Below, one piece after another: positions 21,931 to 31,149 of a stretch of DNA of 54,090 nt. The number at the start of each line of letters is the position of its first letter. Position 1 is the first letter of the stretch. The notes beneath the pieces were generated by a model. The model did no database searches. It was not told the DNA's origin and saw only the letters and a list, made by a program, of their open reading frames with translations. The stretch lies in IMG/VR virus record IMGVR_UViG_3300021962_000142, positions 1-54,090 of that record; one strand, given 5' to 3'. Both the position numbers and the translations under genes were made by a program. This DNA comes from a virus.

Positions 21931-24830
21931 TAGCCTGAGCCCTCCACTTGGAGCGAGTAGATGACCACGCCGTCGTTGGCGGCCGTTGAACTCTGAGTGC
22001 CCGCCAAGGCAACCGCCATGTGCCGATCGCCACCAGCGGAGCGGTCGTCTCGCCGGCCTGCGACATAGGCCCTGGCAAACCCGTTGGCCTCGCCCAACGC
22101 AGAGCGTGTCTGCGACATGTCCAGCACAGCCGCCGTTCCGCCCTGCGACGAAACAAAGCCAGACCCGCGGTCGGTGCTTATGGCGTTCTCACGCGGGGAC
22201 GCCGAGTTGTTGTAGTGCAAGGAAAGGTTTAAGTCGTTGCGGCTCGGCGTCGGCTTGTACACAACGCCCACCGACCTGCTGGGCCCGGCATCCAGCGGCA
22301 TTGGCCCGGATCGGTACTGGTAGTCGATGCTCGTCCCGCTATCGCTCAGGCCGCTCTCTTTGAGCAGTGTTCCTCCGGCCGTGGCGTTGACCTGCACCCA
22401 GCGGTTGCCGATGAGCGACACGGAAGATGCCGTGCGGCCGATTGGGTAAGTCTCTTCCCACCACGCCTTGGTAGCCACGCAATAACACAGAGCGCGGACA
22501 GGCTGCGAATCGGCAGACCGGCAGTAATGGAACCGCACAACCTTCGCCAAGAAATCGGCCGATACGTGAAACTTGTCTGCCTTGGTGAAGTCGATAATCC
22601 CTTCACGCCAGTAGTCATCGACCGGCGCGGAGATCGCCTCCTCGCTTTGCCCATCAAATGCGTACATGCCGTTGCTGTCGGCCAAGAACGCAACGCCGGA
22701 CATGACCGCCCAGCAACGCTCATGCAGTGCCCCGCGGTATGACACCAGTGTGATGCTGGCGTCGATGATCGGCTGGGCCACATACATGAGCTTGTAGATG
22801 TGGCTCCGCTGCACCACCAGCAGGGCCGGGCCAAGTGGGACGAGCGCCACCACCTTGTCCGGCGTGGCGCTGTTCTCCTGCACCAGCAGCTCGTTCTCCT
22901 CTGGCACGCTCTCCGGCTCATCGATCTCTGAGTAAACGAGCGCGTTTGGCCGCAGGCCCAGCGTGTCTACCGCGTACCAAGCGCGGTCCTGGAACATCAC
23001 GCCAACGGCGAACTCGCCAGGCGGCACGGTGAAGCGACGGGCGTTAACCTGGCCGCTCGGCAGCGTGACAGGCATCAGCCCGTAACCGTCCCTGGTGGTG
23101 TCGTTAATGTCGATGTCGTTGATTGACTCGGTGTAGGAGCTGTCCCACGCCGCGTCTGTTCGTTTGAGAATCCCCACGCGGAAGAGCAGCGTGCGTTGCT
23201 CAGCCGTGGACCGCCACAACTCCATGCCGGTCACGCGGTCATCGATGGAGTAGTGATCGAAGCTCCAAGTGAGCGACGCGGCACCGTCGCCGCAGTCCAC
23301 CTCCACCAGCTCGGAAATGGAGCTGTAGACGGGCCCGTTCTCCTCGGTTGGCGTGTCGTCAAAGTAGCGGATGGCACAGTAGTACAGCCCGCGTAGCGGA
23401 TCACGGATCGTCGCCTGCGCCCTGGCCCCGGAGTCCACAACAAGGGCAGTGGGAATTTCGGAATACCGCCCGCCGGAGATCACCGTAGCGGACGAGATAT
23501 TGCCGCTTCCGTTGACCGATGCGTTAGCTGTGGCGTCGCCGGACTCCGTGTCCGTAGCGGCCCGCTGTACGGTGACGATTGGTGGCGTGTAGTACCCGCT
23601 GCCACTGTTGCCGACCGTGAGCGCCGACACGGCGTACCGCATCTGCACGCCCAGAGCAGCCCCAGTGCCCCCACCGCCTGTCACGGATGCGGTGACGCCC
23701 GTGGCCGTAGCGCCCGTCCCGCCAGACAGGACCGACACACCGTCGATCTGGCCACGCTCGTTGACCGTCAGGCGGGCCGTCGCAAGTGTGAGGCCGTTTG
23801 TGTTGTGAAACACAACCGTAGGCGAAGTGGTGGCATTGCTGGTGTAGCCCGCTCCGCCAGCAGTCACCTGGAGGCTTGCCAGCTCGCCAACCACGCCCAC
23901 GTTAAACGTGGCGCCAGTGCCCACACCACCAGTGATCTCCACCGTGGGCGTGTCTTGGTAGCCAGCGCCTTGGTCGGTGACAAATATTCGATCGACTCGC
24001 CCACTCCGCACCACCGCGCGCGCCTTGGCGCTCTTGGAGGGCGTGCCGCCAGTGATGGTGACGGTCGGCAGCCCGGCGTAGCCGGCACCACCGCGGACGA
24101 TCTGGATGGCGGATACGTACTTCCCACCGCTGGTGGTGGCCGCAGTGATGACCGGCCCCATGGCAGGCTTATTTAATCCGATCGGCACGGCGTCTTTCTT
24201 TGCGCCGTACTCCGTTTGCAGCGTGTCGCCGGCCTCGGTCTGTAGCTCTGAGCCGTCTTCGGCCAACAACTCCGACTCGCCCGTGGCAATGGGAGGGCGT
24301 CCGACATAGCGGATGCCACGCCCCATGCCGTCCACGGCATACAGGTCATTGAAACGCCCGCGGAAGAACGACGCCGGCCGCATCGGACCTGTGTACGCAT
24401 AGGCCGTGGCGGCGGCGCCAGACCCAGTCTCCAATAGCGTGCCAGCCCCAGTGGTCACAGCGGTGGTGGAAGCCACCAACTGCGTTGTGCTGACAAAGTT
24501 CTGCACATCGACCGTCACGCCGCCGACCGAAAGCAGGGGCCATGTAGTTGCGCTCAGGGCCGCGCTCAGGGTGACGGTGGCAGATTGTGTTCCCGCCGTC
24601 ACGGACGAGATTGTTACTGCTTGCGACGGAACCTGGAATGACACGGTTGGGTTGGATGTGAACCCAGTGCCGGCATTCGTAATGACCACCGACTGCACCC
24701 GGTTGCCGTCTAGGTGGGCCACGGCGCTGGCCCCGGCAATCACAACCGTGGGAGGCGAGGTGTACTGCGTGCCGCCCGTAGTCACGGTGACGCGCACCAG
24801 CCCACCAGATGTCCGTGCGGCAATTTGCAT
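21930..24830 (-). CDS. Tail nozzle-like protein with β-repeats (966 residues)
   Basis: The first roughly 400 residues consist of repeated β modules of the form GGAGYxxxPTVxITGG...AxAxV..GRVDxIxVTxxG. A central part follows with AIRYFDDTPTEENGPVY and the segment NALVYSEIDEPESVP...LLVVQRSHIYKLMYV...GVAFLADSNGMYAFDG. That segment resembles the β-propeller of podovirus tail nozzle proteins (T7 gp12-like). The C-terminus is β-rich. It lies directly after a tail-adaptor-like gene, as expected of a nozzle. The repeats may be an added fibre-like domain. Confidence 0.6.
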   Translation of the reverse strand: MQIAARTSGGLVRVTVTTGGTQYTSPPTVVIAGASAVAHLDGNRVQSVVITNAGTGFTSNPTVSFQVPSQAVTISSVTAGTQSATVTLSAALSATTWPLLSVGGVTVDVQNFVSTTQLVASTTAVTTGAGTLLETGSGAAATAYAYTGPMRPASFFRGRFNDLYAVDGMGRGIRYVGRPPIATGESELLAEDGSELQTEAGDTLQTEYGAKKDAVPIGLNKPAMGPVITAATTSGGKYVSAIQIVRGGAGYAGLPTVTITGGTPSKSAKARAVVRSGRVDRIFVTDQGAGYQDTPTVEITGGVGTGATFNVGVVGELASLQVTAGGAGYTSNATTSPTVVFHNTNGLTLATARLTVNERGQIDGVSVLSGGTGATATGVTASVTGGGGTGAALGVQMRYAVSALTVGNSGSGYYTPPIVTVQRAATDTESGDATANASVNGSGNISSATVISGGRYSEIPTALVVDSGARAQATIRDPLRGLYYCAIRYFDDTPTEENGPVYSSISELVEVDCGDGAASLTWSFDHYSIDDRVTGMELWRSTAEQRTLLFRVGILKRTDAAWDSSYTESINDIDINDTTRDGYGLMPVTLPSGQVNARRFTVPPGEFAVGVMFQDRAWYAVDTLGLRPNALVYSEIDEPESVPEENELLVQENSATPDKVVALVPLGPALLVVQRSHIYKLMYVAQPIIDASITLVSYRGALHERCWAVMSGVAFLADSNGMYAFDGQSEEAISAPVDDYWREGIIDFTKADKFHVSADFLAKVVRFHYCRSADSQPVRALCYCVATKAWWEETYPIGRTASSVSLIGNRWVQVNATAGGTLLKESGLSDSGTSIDYQYRSGPMPLDAGPSRSVGVVYKPTPSRNDLNLSLHYNNSASPRENAISTDRGSGFVSSQGGTAAVLDMSQTRSALGEANGFARAYVAGRRDDRSAGGDRHMAVALAGTQSSTAANDGVVIYSLQVEGSG

Positions 24831-25096
24831 CAGCCTGGCCCCTCAGCGATGCGAATCACGCCATCAGTAGATTGGTACACAATCGACTCAGACGGGCCCG
24901 GGTAGCGAAACGAACGCCAGATACCGACCGTGGAGCCGGCGTGCGAGGTGAACGTCAGCGCTGTGGTGCCTGGACGCACCGTCAGCTCGCCGGGGCTGAG
25001 GACCTGGAGATTGACTTGCGTGACCGCCGTGCCCGGCTGGAGGCCATACGGCGAGGCGTTTGTGACCAGGCCCAGCCACCTGTCAACGATGATCAC
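24830..25096 (-). CDS. Small tail protein, nozzle N-terminus-like
   Basis: An 88-residue β-rich protein (DRWLGLVTNASPYGLQPGTAVTQVNLQ) that resembles the first module of nozzle proteins ('...NASPYxLPPGAAxxxxN'). Its stop shares a base with the start of the 966-residue gene (TGATG). It may be a separate subunit, or the split-off N-terminus of the nozzle. No slippery site is visible at the junction. Confidence 0.5.
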   Translation of the reverse strand: MIIVDRWLGLVTNASPYGLQPGTAVTQVNLQVLSPGELTVRPGTTALTFTSHAGSTVGIWRSFRYPGPSESIVYQSTDGVIRIAEGPG

Positions 25097-26238
25097 GGCG
25101 AACCTCCATCCACTCCGTCCGGCTGAAGCGGCGTGCGCCAGCCGGAGATGTCCCAGATGAGGCGTCGGTGGCCGGCGATAGGCGAGAGCGAATCGTTCTC
25201 CATGGCCAGCCGGAGGTCACGCTGGTACAGGCCAAACGCTTGGTCTGGTTTGGTGCCGCGGATTCGGGAAAGCCAATACTCGCAGGCGCTGTGCAGGCAA
25301 TTGGTCATTCCCGGCGACAGGTCAACCGGGTCCGTGACCACGTACTTGGCAGAGGACGCTGTGATCGCAGAGTCCACCGTCAGGCTAGTGGCATTGGTGA
25401 CGGCGGTAATCTTCGCCTCGGCCTGCCATGGGTTCATCGCCCCCAGCGGCTCCGGGTGAGCGGAGGATGTTCCTACCCGCAGGATGCTGCCCACCATGGC
25501 TGACGAGAACGATGTGCCGGACCCGGTGACCGTAGTGCCGGAGGCCGTTATGGTTCCGGCCCGCGCCGCCGACTCATGGCCGCTAAACCGAAGCGTGCGC
25601 GGAGAGCGTCGGTACGTGAAATCAATCGTTTCGATGCGTGCCGGATAGCCGATGACGCGGATGGCCCAGCCGTTCGACTTCTCGTCCCGCATTACCGTCC
25701 AGTACGCCTGCGGGCCTTGGACATCGAACACTCGCTCCATCTTCATCGCAACGTCTTGCGGGAGGTAGTTGAAAGCGCTCCAGCTCGCTTCATCGATGGG
25801 CGTGTCCAGATTCCGGAAATCGGACGGCAGCGGGTAGATGGTGCGATAAAGCGAGGCCGTGGTAGCCTCCGCAAAGTCCTCGGGGTAATTGAGGACCGGG
25901 TCCAAGACCAGCACTGTTGAGCTGTTGCGTGTTTTGACGCGGGAGACAACAGTGCCAATACGCATGAAAAAGTACTCGGCGTCTGCCGGGAAGGCGTCGC
26001 CCGTGACCTTGGTGACGGTGCGAGTACTAGCCACGTAGGTGACCGTGCCGGACCAACTGGGCTGAACGACGATGCGCCCTAGTTGATGCAGCCATTCCCA
26101 GTCTCTAATCCAGCCCAGCTCTTGGTACGCACGCTGTACGGCCGTGCGGATGTCCCGCTGCTCAGCGTCCTGAGCGCCGCCGTATGAGCTGACTATGAGT
26201 GATTCGACGAGATCGAAATATGTCTGGTACGGCATCAC
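25093..26238 (-). CDS. Tail adaptor/tubular protein A-like
   Basis: A 381-residue protein. The N-terminus (SYGGAQDAEQRDIRTAVQRAYQELG) is the helical connector seen in adaptor proteins beneath the portal. It continues into a large β region (PLPSDFRNLDTPI, AIRVIGYPARIETIDFTYRRSP) and a helical end (CLHSACEYWLSRIRGTKPDQAF). The order and neighbourhood (adaptor then nozzle) fit the podovirus gp11-gp12 pair. The call depends on context as much as sequence. Confidence 0.6.
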   Translation of the reverse strand: MMPYQTYFDLVESLIVSSYGGAQDAEQRDIRTAVQRAYQELGWIRDWEWLHQLGRIVVQPSWSGTVTYVASTRTVTKVTGDAFPADAEYFFMRIGTVVSRVKTRNSSTVLVLDPVLNYPEDFAEATTASLYRTIYPLPSDFRNLDTPIDEASWSAFNYLPQDVAMKMERVFDVQGPQAYWTVMRDEKSNGWAIRVIGYPARIETIDFTYRRSPRTLRFSGHESAARAGTITASGTTVTGSGTSFSSAMVGSILRVGTSSAHPEPLGAMNPWQAEAKITAVTNATSLTVDSAITASSAKYVVTDPVDLSPGMTNCLHSACEYWLSRIRGTKPDQAFGLYQRDLRLAMENDSLSPIAGHRRLIWDISGWRTPLQPDGVDGGSP

Positions 26239-26558
26239 GCCTCCGGTGGCGCTATCACGCCTTGCTCAATGCCGGCTTTGGCCACATAGGCCATGATCGC
26301 ACTGATCGCCGCGGCCAAGTCCGGGTCCGCATCTGCCCCTGCGAGCAGGTCAGTGAGGTGCAGCCGCAGCGGCTCGGCGGGTGCTTCCTCCACGCCGGTC
26401 TCGGTGAGGCGGTAGCGTGCGAGCATGAGACGGGCTTCGGCTTCGCCGCCGATCTGCGGGGCGCTGATGACGACCTCTCGCAGCCAGATGCGGTCGTACA
26501 CCGCATTGATGCTCACGGTGGCGTCGGGCGAGGTGTAGAGCGTTGGAATGTCAGGCAT
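26235..26558 (-). CDS. Conserved phage protein, 107 residues
   Basis: A β-rich start (VSINAVYDRIWLREVVISAPQIGGEAEARLM), then LRLHLTDLLAG and a C-terminal helix (AAAISAIMAYVAKAGIEQGVI). The pattern resembles small proteins found beside tail fibre genes in environmental phages. It overlaps the S74-type fibre gene upstream by 8 nt and the adaptor gene downstream. Possibly a fibre chaperone or attachment subunit. No known function. Confidence 0.5.
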   Translation of the reverse strand: MPDIPTLYTSPDATVSINAVYDRIWLREVVISAPQIGGEAEARLMLARYRLTETGVEEAPAEPLRLHLTDLLAGADADPDLAAAISAIMAYVAKAGIEQGVIAPPEA

Positions 26559-28104
26559 GGTTCAGTCGCTCCTCTAGTGCTGCGATGCGTGCGTTGCTTT
26601 CCTGTAGCGCCTTGATCAGCACTGGCACCAGTTTCTCGTACGCAAGTCCCAGATGGTCGCCGCACTGTGCCACCACGCTGTCGGCGTAGTCGGTGCCCGC
26701 CAGCGCCGCCTGTGCCTCCTGTGCGATCAGTCCGACCTGTCGCTCGGTGGCGAAGTTTCTCTCGGCGTGCGGAAGAAAGTCAAAGGCGACGGCCCGCAGG
26801 GCTTCGATGACTGCGGTGGCATCGGTCAGTGTTTTGACGTTGGTTTTGAAACGTGCGTCGGACGTGGCGATCGTTGCGTTGGTGGCGTAAATCTGGGAGT
26901 TGACTTGCAGCAGGTACGCACCGTTATCAGTTGTGGTGCCGATCAGCACTTCGCTGTTGGAGTTGATGCGAATTGCCGTGTTCAGCGTCGCCGTGTTTCC
27001 AGCGGTACCGCTGGACGAGGTACGCGAAAAATCCACGTTCCCGGAACCTTCAATCCATCCCCACCCATGCCCTGTGCCTGCGTACTTCCATCCGGATTGA
27101 AAATACAAATTGCCAAGAAATCCGCGAGACGCGCCGTAGAGCGTGATGTCGCCGGACGCTTGTACGTTGGAAGTTGTGCTTGCTGCTGGCGTCACGCCAA
27201 TGCCCAAATTACCACCCGCGTCCACCCGCACCCGCTCCGCACCGCCGGACGTGCTGATGGTGAAGATGTCCGCCCCGTCGCTGCCGATGAACGGCCCATT
27301 CCCTGTTGATCCGTTGTTGATTTGGATGCCGTATTTTTCGGAGTTGGCATGAAAAGCGACTCGTCCGCCACTTCCAACCCGCACTCGCTCCACCCCAGCC
27401 GTCACCAGACTCGCCGTATCCGCCCCGCCGATCTGCGCTAGGCCGGTGTTCGCGTCGCCGCTGAACGCCACGCCCGGAGCCGACGCGCTGCCTGCTTGAA
27501 CAAACAGCGGATTTTCCAGCGTCACGCTGCCGGTTGCTCTGGAGATCGCTATGGGCGTGCCGAGAAACACTCCAGCGTCTGACCACCGCGTGATCCAAAA
27601 CGTCGATCCGGCGTTGCTACCACTCTCGGCGTCGAATCCCGGCGTGATCTGCCAGCGGTCTACGCCGCTTGTCTGGAGTTTCAACGCCCGCACGTTGCCT
27701 GCGACCGTGCCCGTGAGCGTCAGCGGTGAGGTAACGCTGACCGCTCCGGTGAAGTTCGCCGCCGCTGCGCTTACCGTGCCCGTGAACGCTGGCGAAGCCG
27801 TCGGCTGCACACTCAGCGTGGTGCGTGCCGCAGCCGCGTCGGCCGAGCCGATCAACGAGCGGCCGAAGGAGCCGCAGGATATTTCTTCCGCGGCACCTGC
27901 CCCTGCTGAGCTGCGGCCCAAAATGCGATCTGTAGCCGTCACGTATGGCGTCACATAAGAGAGCGAGGACCACGCCGTGGTGCCATCGCCCACCTTAAAC
28001 CGCCGCGTGTCTGTCTCAAACGCAAGCTCTCCGGCCGCCAGCGTGGGGTTCGCTGTCGTTATGCTGCTGGCCGTGCCGCGCTTGTGTTTGATCTTAATCG
28101 TCAA
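26551..28104 (-). CDS. Tail fibre with C-terminal S74 chaperone domain
   Basis: About 517 residues from a TTG at 28104 that overlaps the upstream stop (TTGA), with GGCGG before it. The N-terminus (IKHKRGTASSITTANPTLAAGELAFETDTRRFKVGDG) is the Mtd-N/hyaluronidase-type anchor. A repetitive β shaft follows (ATGSVTLENPLFVQAG, ERVRVDAGGNLGIG). The C-terminus (TSDARFKTNVKTL ... ERQVGLIAQEAQAAL ... YEKLVPVLIKALQE) is the intramolecular chaperone/peptidase S74 domain with its SDxRxK signature. It folds the trimer and is then usually cut off. A likely receptor-binding fibre. Confidence 0.85.
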   Translation of the reverse strand: MTIKIKHKRGTASSITTANPTLAAGELAFETDTRRFKVGDGTTAWSSLSYVTPYVTATDRILGRSSAGAGAAEEISCGSFGRSLIGSADAAAARTTLSVQPTASPAFTGTVSAAAANFTGAVSVTSPLTLTGTVAGNVRALKLQTSGVDRWQITPGFDAESGSNAGSTFWITRWSDAGVFLGTPIAISRATGSVTLENPLFVQAGSASAPGVAFSGDANTGLAQIGGADTASLVTAGVERVRVGSGGRVAFHANSEKYGIQINNGSTGNGPFIGSDGADIFTISTSGGAERVRVDAGGNLGIGVTPAASTTSNVQASGDITLYGASRGFLGNLYFQSGWKYAGTGHGWGWIEGSGNVDFSRTSSSGTAGNTATLNTAIRINSNSEVLIGTTTDNGAYLLQVNSQIYATNATIATSDARFKTNVKTLTDATAVIEALRAVAFDFLPHAERNFATERQVGLIAQEAQAALAGTDYADSVVAQCGDHLGLAYEKLVPVLIKALQESNARIAALEERLNHA

Positions 28105-28721
28105 TAGGAACCGCCGTCGATCTCGGTAGCCCAACTGATGGTGTCGGTGCTGGCTGTGTAATACAGCACACCGTTACTTACGCCGCCGCCGTCCAGTGCG
28201 GAGATGGTGTCTGCTGAGTTGGCGACCAGCACTGTGCCCTTGGCCGCGGCCGTCAGCCCGGTGCCGCCCTTCGACACGCCGATGGCAGTGCCGTTCCACG
28301 TTCCGCTGACGTTTCCGCTGGCAGTCACATCCGTGCAGGACAGGTCGCCGGTGCCCAGCGAGATGTCCTTGTTGGCGTCCACCACCAGGGCTTTGGATGC
28401 ACTGGCCGTGCCCGCGGTCACCGTGTTGAGGTAGTTCAGCTCAGCGGCGGTGCTGCTGACCGCGGTCCCGCCAATTTTCAGCGTGCCGCTGAAGTTTGCC
28501 GTTCCGCTGAACGTGTACGTGCCGCTGGCCGTCTGCGTTGCGGTGAGGCTAAGAAACGCACCGGGCCCGCCGATGGCAAGGACCGACGCCCCGCCACCGC
28601 TCCCCTTGCCGATGTGCAGGATGTCATCGACTTCAGAAAAAGCCAGCTCTGACTGAGCCAGTGAGCCTGGGGCGCCGCTCGCCCCACCCGTGGAACGTCG
28701 CTTGATCCTGAGCGTAGCCAT
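28101..28721 (-). CDS. Tail fibre-like protein, 206 residues
   Basis: The N-terminal RIKRRSTGGASGAPGSLAQSELAFSEVDDILHIGKG segment has the short basic strand and 'ELAF' turn of the fibre anchor domain seen in both neighbours. A Thr/Ser/Gly-rich β shaft follows (TASGTYTFSGTANFSGTLKI, SASKALVVDANKDISLGTG) and ends IDGGSY. There is no receptor-binding tip, so it may be a short fibre or spacer that joins the S74 fibre. It overlaps neighbours at both ends. Confidence 0.7.
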   Translation of the reverse strand: MATLRIKRRSTGGASGAPGSLAQSELAFSEVDDILHIGKGSGGGASVLAIGGPGAFLSLTATQTASGTYTFSGTANFSGTLKIGGTAVSSTAAELNYLNTVTAGTASASKALVVDANKDISLGTGDLSCTDVTASGNVSGTWNGTAIGVSKGGTGLTAAAKGTVLVANSADTISALDGGGVSNGVLYYTASTDTISWATEIDGGSY

Positions 28722-29008
28722 TAGAAATCACCCCCGTTTACAACGTCCTGCTCTGGGTAGTTCCGCCATTTGCCGCTGCTGTATCTGAGTAGGTCGCCCT
28801 CGGCCGGTGACGAAACCTGCACATCCTCCAGCTCGGAACCGTCCGATGTGGTGTAGTAGGGGAGTGCGTTCCAGGCCGTTTCACCGTTTCCGATCTTCAG
28901 TCTCAGCGTGTCTGTTTCGATGCCCAGCTCGCCGGCCAGCAAGACTGGGTTCCGGGCGGCCCATGCAGCCGCCTGACCACGCCTGAGCTGTACACGGTTC
29001 CGGGACAT
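28721..29008 (-). CDS. Short fibre-anchor protein, Mtd-N type
   Basis: A 95-residue protein. VQLRRGQAAAWAARNPVLLAGELGIETDTLRLKIGNGETAWNALPY is close to the canonical Mtd-N/fibre-anchor pattern. A short acidic C-terminal part follows (PAEGDLLRYSSGKWRNYPEQD). It is an anchor without a shaft, the third such domain in three consecutive genes. It may cap or link fibres at the tail. Confidence 0.7.
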   Translation of the reverse strand: MSRNRVQLRRGQAAAWAARNPVLLAGELGIETDTLRLKIGNGETAWNALPYYTTSDGSELEDVQVSSPAEGDLLRYSSGKWRNYPEQDVVNGGDF

Positions 29009-29017
29009 GTCTAATTA

Positions 29018-29224
29018 TCAATGTCCCTCCAGCAGCTCCGCGGGGATCATTTGGCGGATTTCTTCGGCCAATCGCACCTCTCCGACGCTACCGCCCTCGT
29101 ATTTGACGAGGCTCCGGAGGCGGGCGTCGATTTGGGCCAAGAGCGTTAAGGCCGCGGGGCCCAGCCGGGCGGCGTCATAGTCGTCCTGCTCCTCCGGCAA
29201 TTTGAAAGAAAAAGTGGCACGCAT
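29018..29224 (-). CDS. Small conserved phage protein, 68 residues
   Basis: A short N-terminal strand (RATFSFKLPEEQDDYDAA) and a helical body (LTLLAQIDARLRSLVKYEG, EVRLAEEIRQMIPAELLEGH). I recall similar small proteins in environmental phages next to fibre genes. Function is unknown. It lies between the fibre-anchor gene and the glycosyltransferase with short gaps on both sides. Confidence 0.5.
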   Translation of the reverse strand: MRATFSFKLPEEQDDYDAARLGPAALTLLAQIDARLRSLVKYEGGSVGEVRLAEEIRQMIPAELLEGH

Positions 29225-29227
29225 TTG

Positions 29228-30352
29228 CTACTGATCCTCCTGCCGCGTGTGGAAGTAGCTGCGGACCCAGTCCACTAGCTGCGGTGGGGCCGCATCGGTC
29301 CACGCCAATAGCCCGTTGGTGTCCACTTTGACATGCGCCACCGGGTCAAACCCGGCGTCGATCACCGGTCCCCAGCGGTCCACGTATTGCCGATTGGCCC
29401 GCGTCCCATGATACATGTGTACAGTATCTCCCGGAAGCGCTCCGATGCGGCCCTGGACCTTGCGGTGGGCCTGGTGCGCCCATGCCGAGAAGTCGGCTGC
29501 CATGGCGGGATTCATCCGCCGCAGGCATTGGGACTTCTCCAAGCCCATCCAAGCCTCCAGTGCCATGGCGTCGCCGGAGCCAACGATGTGCCGGTCATAC
29601 AGCGGGAAGACCGACCTGCGGGCCGCCCACGCGCCGCCGGGGGATATGGGCTTGTCAGCGTCATACCTAGACCCGCCAGGGCCGACGCTGGTCAGCACCT
29701 CGCACACCGCACCCATGGCGTCCGGACAGTGCCAGCGGTTCCAGAGCTGAACCACGGCGTGGTGCCCCAGCAGTTCATCTAGCCGCTCAGGCCAATGCCG
29801 ATCCAAGAAAATCACATCGGCGTCAATCCACGCCACCCGCGTGTAGCTGGCCGGCAGTGACTCAACCAAGAGGTTGAGCAGCCGCTCCTTTTGCCACATC
29901 CGGTGCGCGTCCGTGGCTCTAATGTGGAGCCAAGCGTCAGGCGTGGGGAAAGCCTGGCCGTCATAGGCGACCTCGGCGGTGAAGAGCGGCAGTCGCCACC
30001 ACCGCATCTCATGCAAAAATCGCAGGTAGTTCTCGGTGGAGTTCTTCCAGCCCGCCGGGTTGTAATGGCAGGCGATCACGGCCAGCCGGCCATCCGCTGG
30101 CTTGGGCTTGGATGGCTTGCGTGCGATGCGGATCATGCGTGCCACCACATCCAGCGGCAGCACATGGCCACGCTTCTCAGCCTCCTCCCGTATCCATGAG
30201 GCGAGCGTAAAGTCGTCGGTGGCGTCGGCTAGACCGGCACGGGTGACAGCAACTGCGTTATCTACCTTCGCTCGTTGCAGCAGGCTGCCTATCCGCAGCA
30301 GGCGCCCGCCAACGGTCACGTTCCACCGCAGCAGTTGGGGACGATTCGCCAC
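29228..30352 (-). CDS. Glycosyltransferase (GT-A fold)
   Basis: A 374-residue protein. Residues about 1-85 are an extra helical domain. From residue 88 (LAVIACHYNPAGW) a GT-A-like domain begins, with Asp177-Ala-Asp179 in VAWIDADVIFLD as the metal and nucleotide-sugar DxD. RMWQKERLLNLLVESLP and GSGDAMALEAW follow. It would transfer a sugar from a nucleotide donor, but donor and acceptor cannot be read. It sits inside the fibre genes and overlaps the upstream fibre gene by 37 nt, suggesting the target is a virion protein or the host surface. Confidence 0.75.
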   Translation of the reverse strand: MANRPQLLRWNVTVGGRLLRIGSLLQRAKVDNAVAVTRAGLADATDDFTLASWIREEAEKRGHVLPLDVVARMIRIARKPSKPKPADGRLAVIACHYNPAGWKNSTENYLRFLHEMRWWRLPLFTAEVAYDGQAFPTPDAWLHIRATDAHRMWQKERLLNLLVESLPASYTRVAWIDADVIFLDRHWPERLDELLGHHAVVQLWNRWHCPDAMGAVCEVLTSVGPGGSRYDADKPISPGGAWAARRSVFPLYDRHIVGSGDAMALEAWMGLEKSQCLRRMNPAMAADFSAWAHQAHRKVQGRIGALPGDTVHMYHGTRANRQYVDRWGPVIDAGFDPVAHVKVDTNGLLAWTDAAPPQLVDWVRSYFHTRQEDQ

Positions 30353-31134
30353 CGCTGACTCGTTGGGTCATACCGCCCATGCACCCACTGGTTTTCCGGC
30401 AGTGAGAAATTGACTCCTCCCGGGCAGAGGAACGCAGCCGAATCAGTGGAGTGATTGTGGACGAATGTCAGGGCATTCACGCCGACATTGATGAAGGTCG
30501 CCCGCGTCACGCCGTCACGCACCGCATTGGTGATGCCGCGCACCTCGGTGGTGGTGCTGGCCGTGAGCCGGTACACATCGGCCACGGTGCTGATCACGGT
30601 GTTGCTGATCGTCACGGTTGCCCACCGCTCGCCCGTTGCAACCGCGGTGGTGAAGTCTGTCACTGCCGTGGAGTTGTGGCCGTGGGAAGCCGGGGCGGCA
30701 CCGATGGTGGTTGCATTGAGTGACACTGCCCCCGTGAGCCCATTGACGCTGGCCACGGGCCCGGTGGTTCCGGCGATCACCGCCACGGCACTGGCGAAGT
30801 TGGTGATGTCGCCGGTTGCGTGGGTATGCGATGTCGGTGCAGCGCCGATCGAAGTGGCGTTGATGCTCACCGCCCCCGTGACGCCATTGACACTGGTCAC
30901 CGGGGAGGCAGTTCCACAGACACTCGCCGCGGCTGCATTGAAGTTGGAAATGTCACCTGCGGTGATGGCTACGGCCCCTGTGCGCCCAGCCACCGAATGC
31001 ACTGGGCCAGACAATGCCGCAATGGCCCCAGCCGTCACCCGCGTGGTCTGGGTGTTGCCGGCGTTGTTGACGATGAGAATCGCATTCGCCTCGGCCACGC
31101 CGACCGGGAGCGAAGAAATTTTAACGCTTGGCAT
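30316..31134 (-). CDS. Tail fibre with repeated SVNGxTGAV modules
   Basis: A 272-residue protein. After a short anchor (VKISSLPVGVAEANAILIVNNAG), two near-identical repeats carry VTSVNGVTGAVSINATSIGAA and then SHxHATGDITNF-type segments, with a third, weaker copy (HSVAGRTGAVAITAGDISNF) before them. Such TGAV/SHxHA repeats are common in phage fibre shafts. The C-terminus (NFSLPENQWVHGRYDPTSQRWRIVPN) may be the tip. It belongs to the fibre cluster with a glycosyltransferase. Confidence 0.75.
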   Translation of the reverse strand: MPSVKISSLPVGVAEANAILIVNNAGNTQTTRVTAGAIAALSGPVHSVAGRTGAVAITAGDISNFNAAAASVCGTASPVTSVNGVTGAVSINATSIGAAPTSHTHATGDITNFASAVAVIAGTTGPVASVNGLTGAVSLNATTIGAAPASHGHNSTAVTDFTTAVATGERWATVTISNTVISTVADVYRLTASTTTEVRGITNAVRDGVTRATFINVGVNALTFVHNHSTDSAAFLCPGGVNFSLPENQWVHGRYDPTSQRWRIVPNCCGGT

Positions 31135-31149
31135 GGGTGCCTCCCGCGG

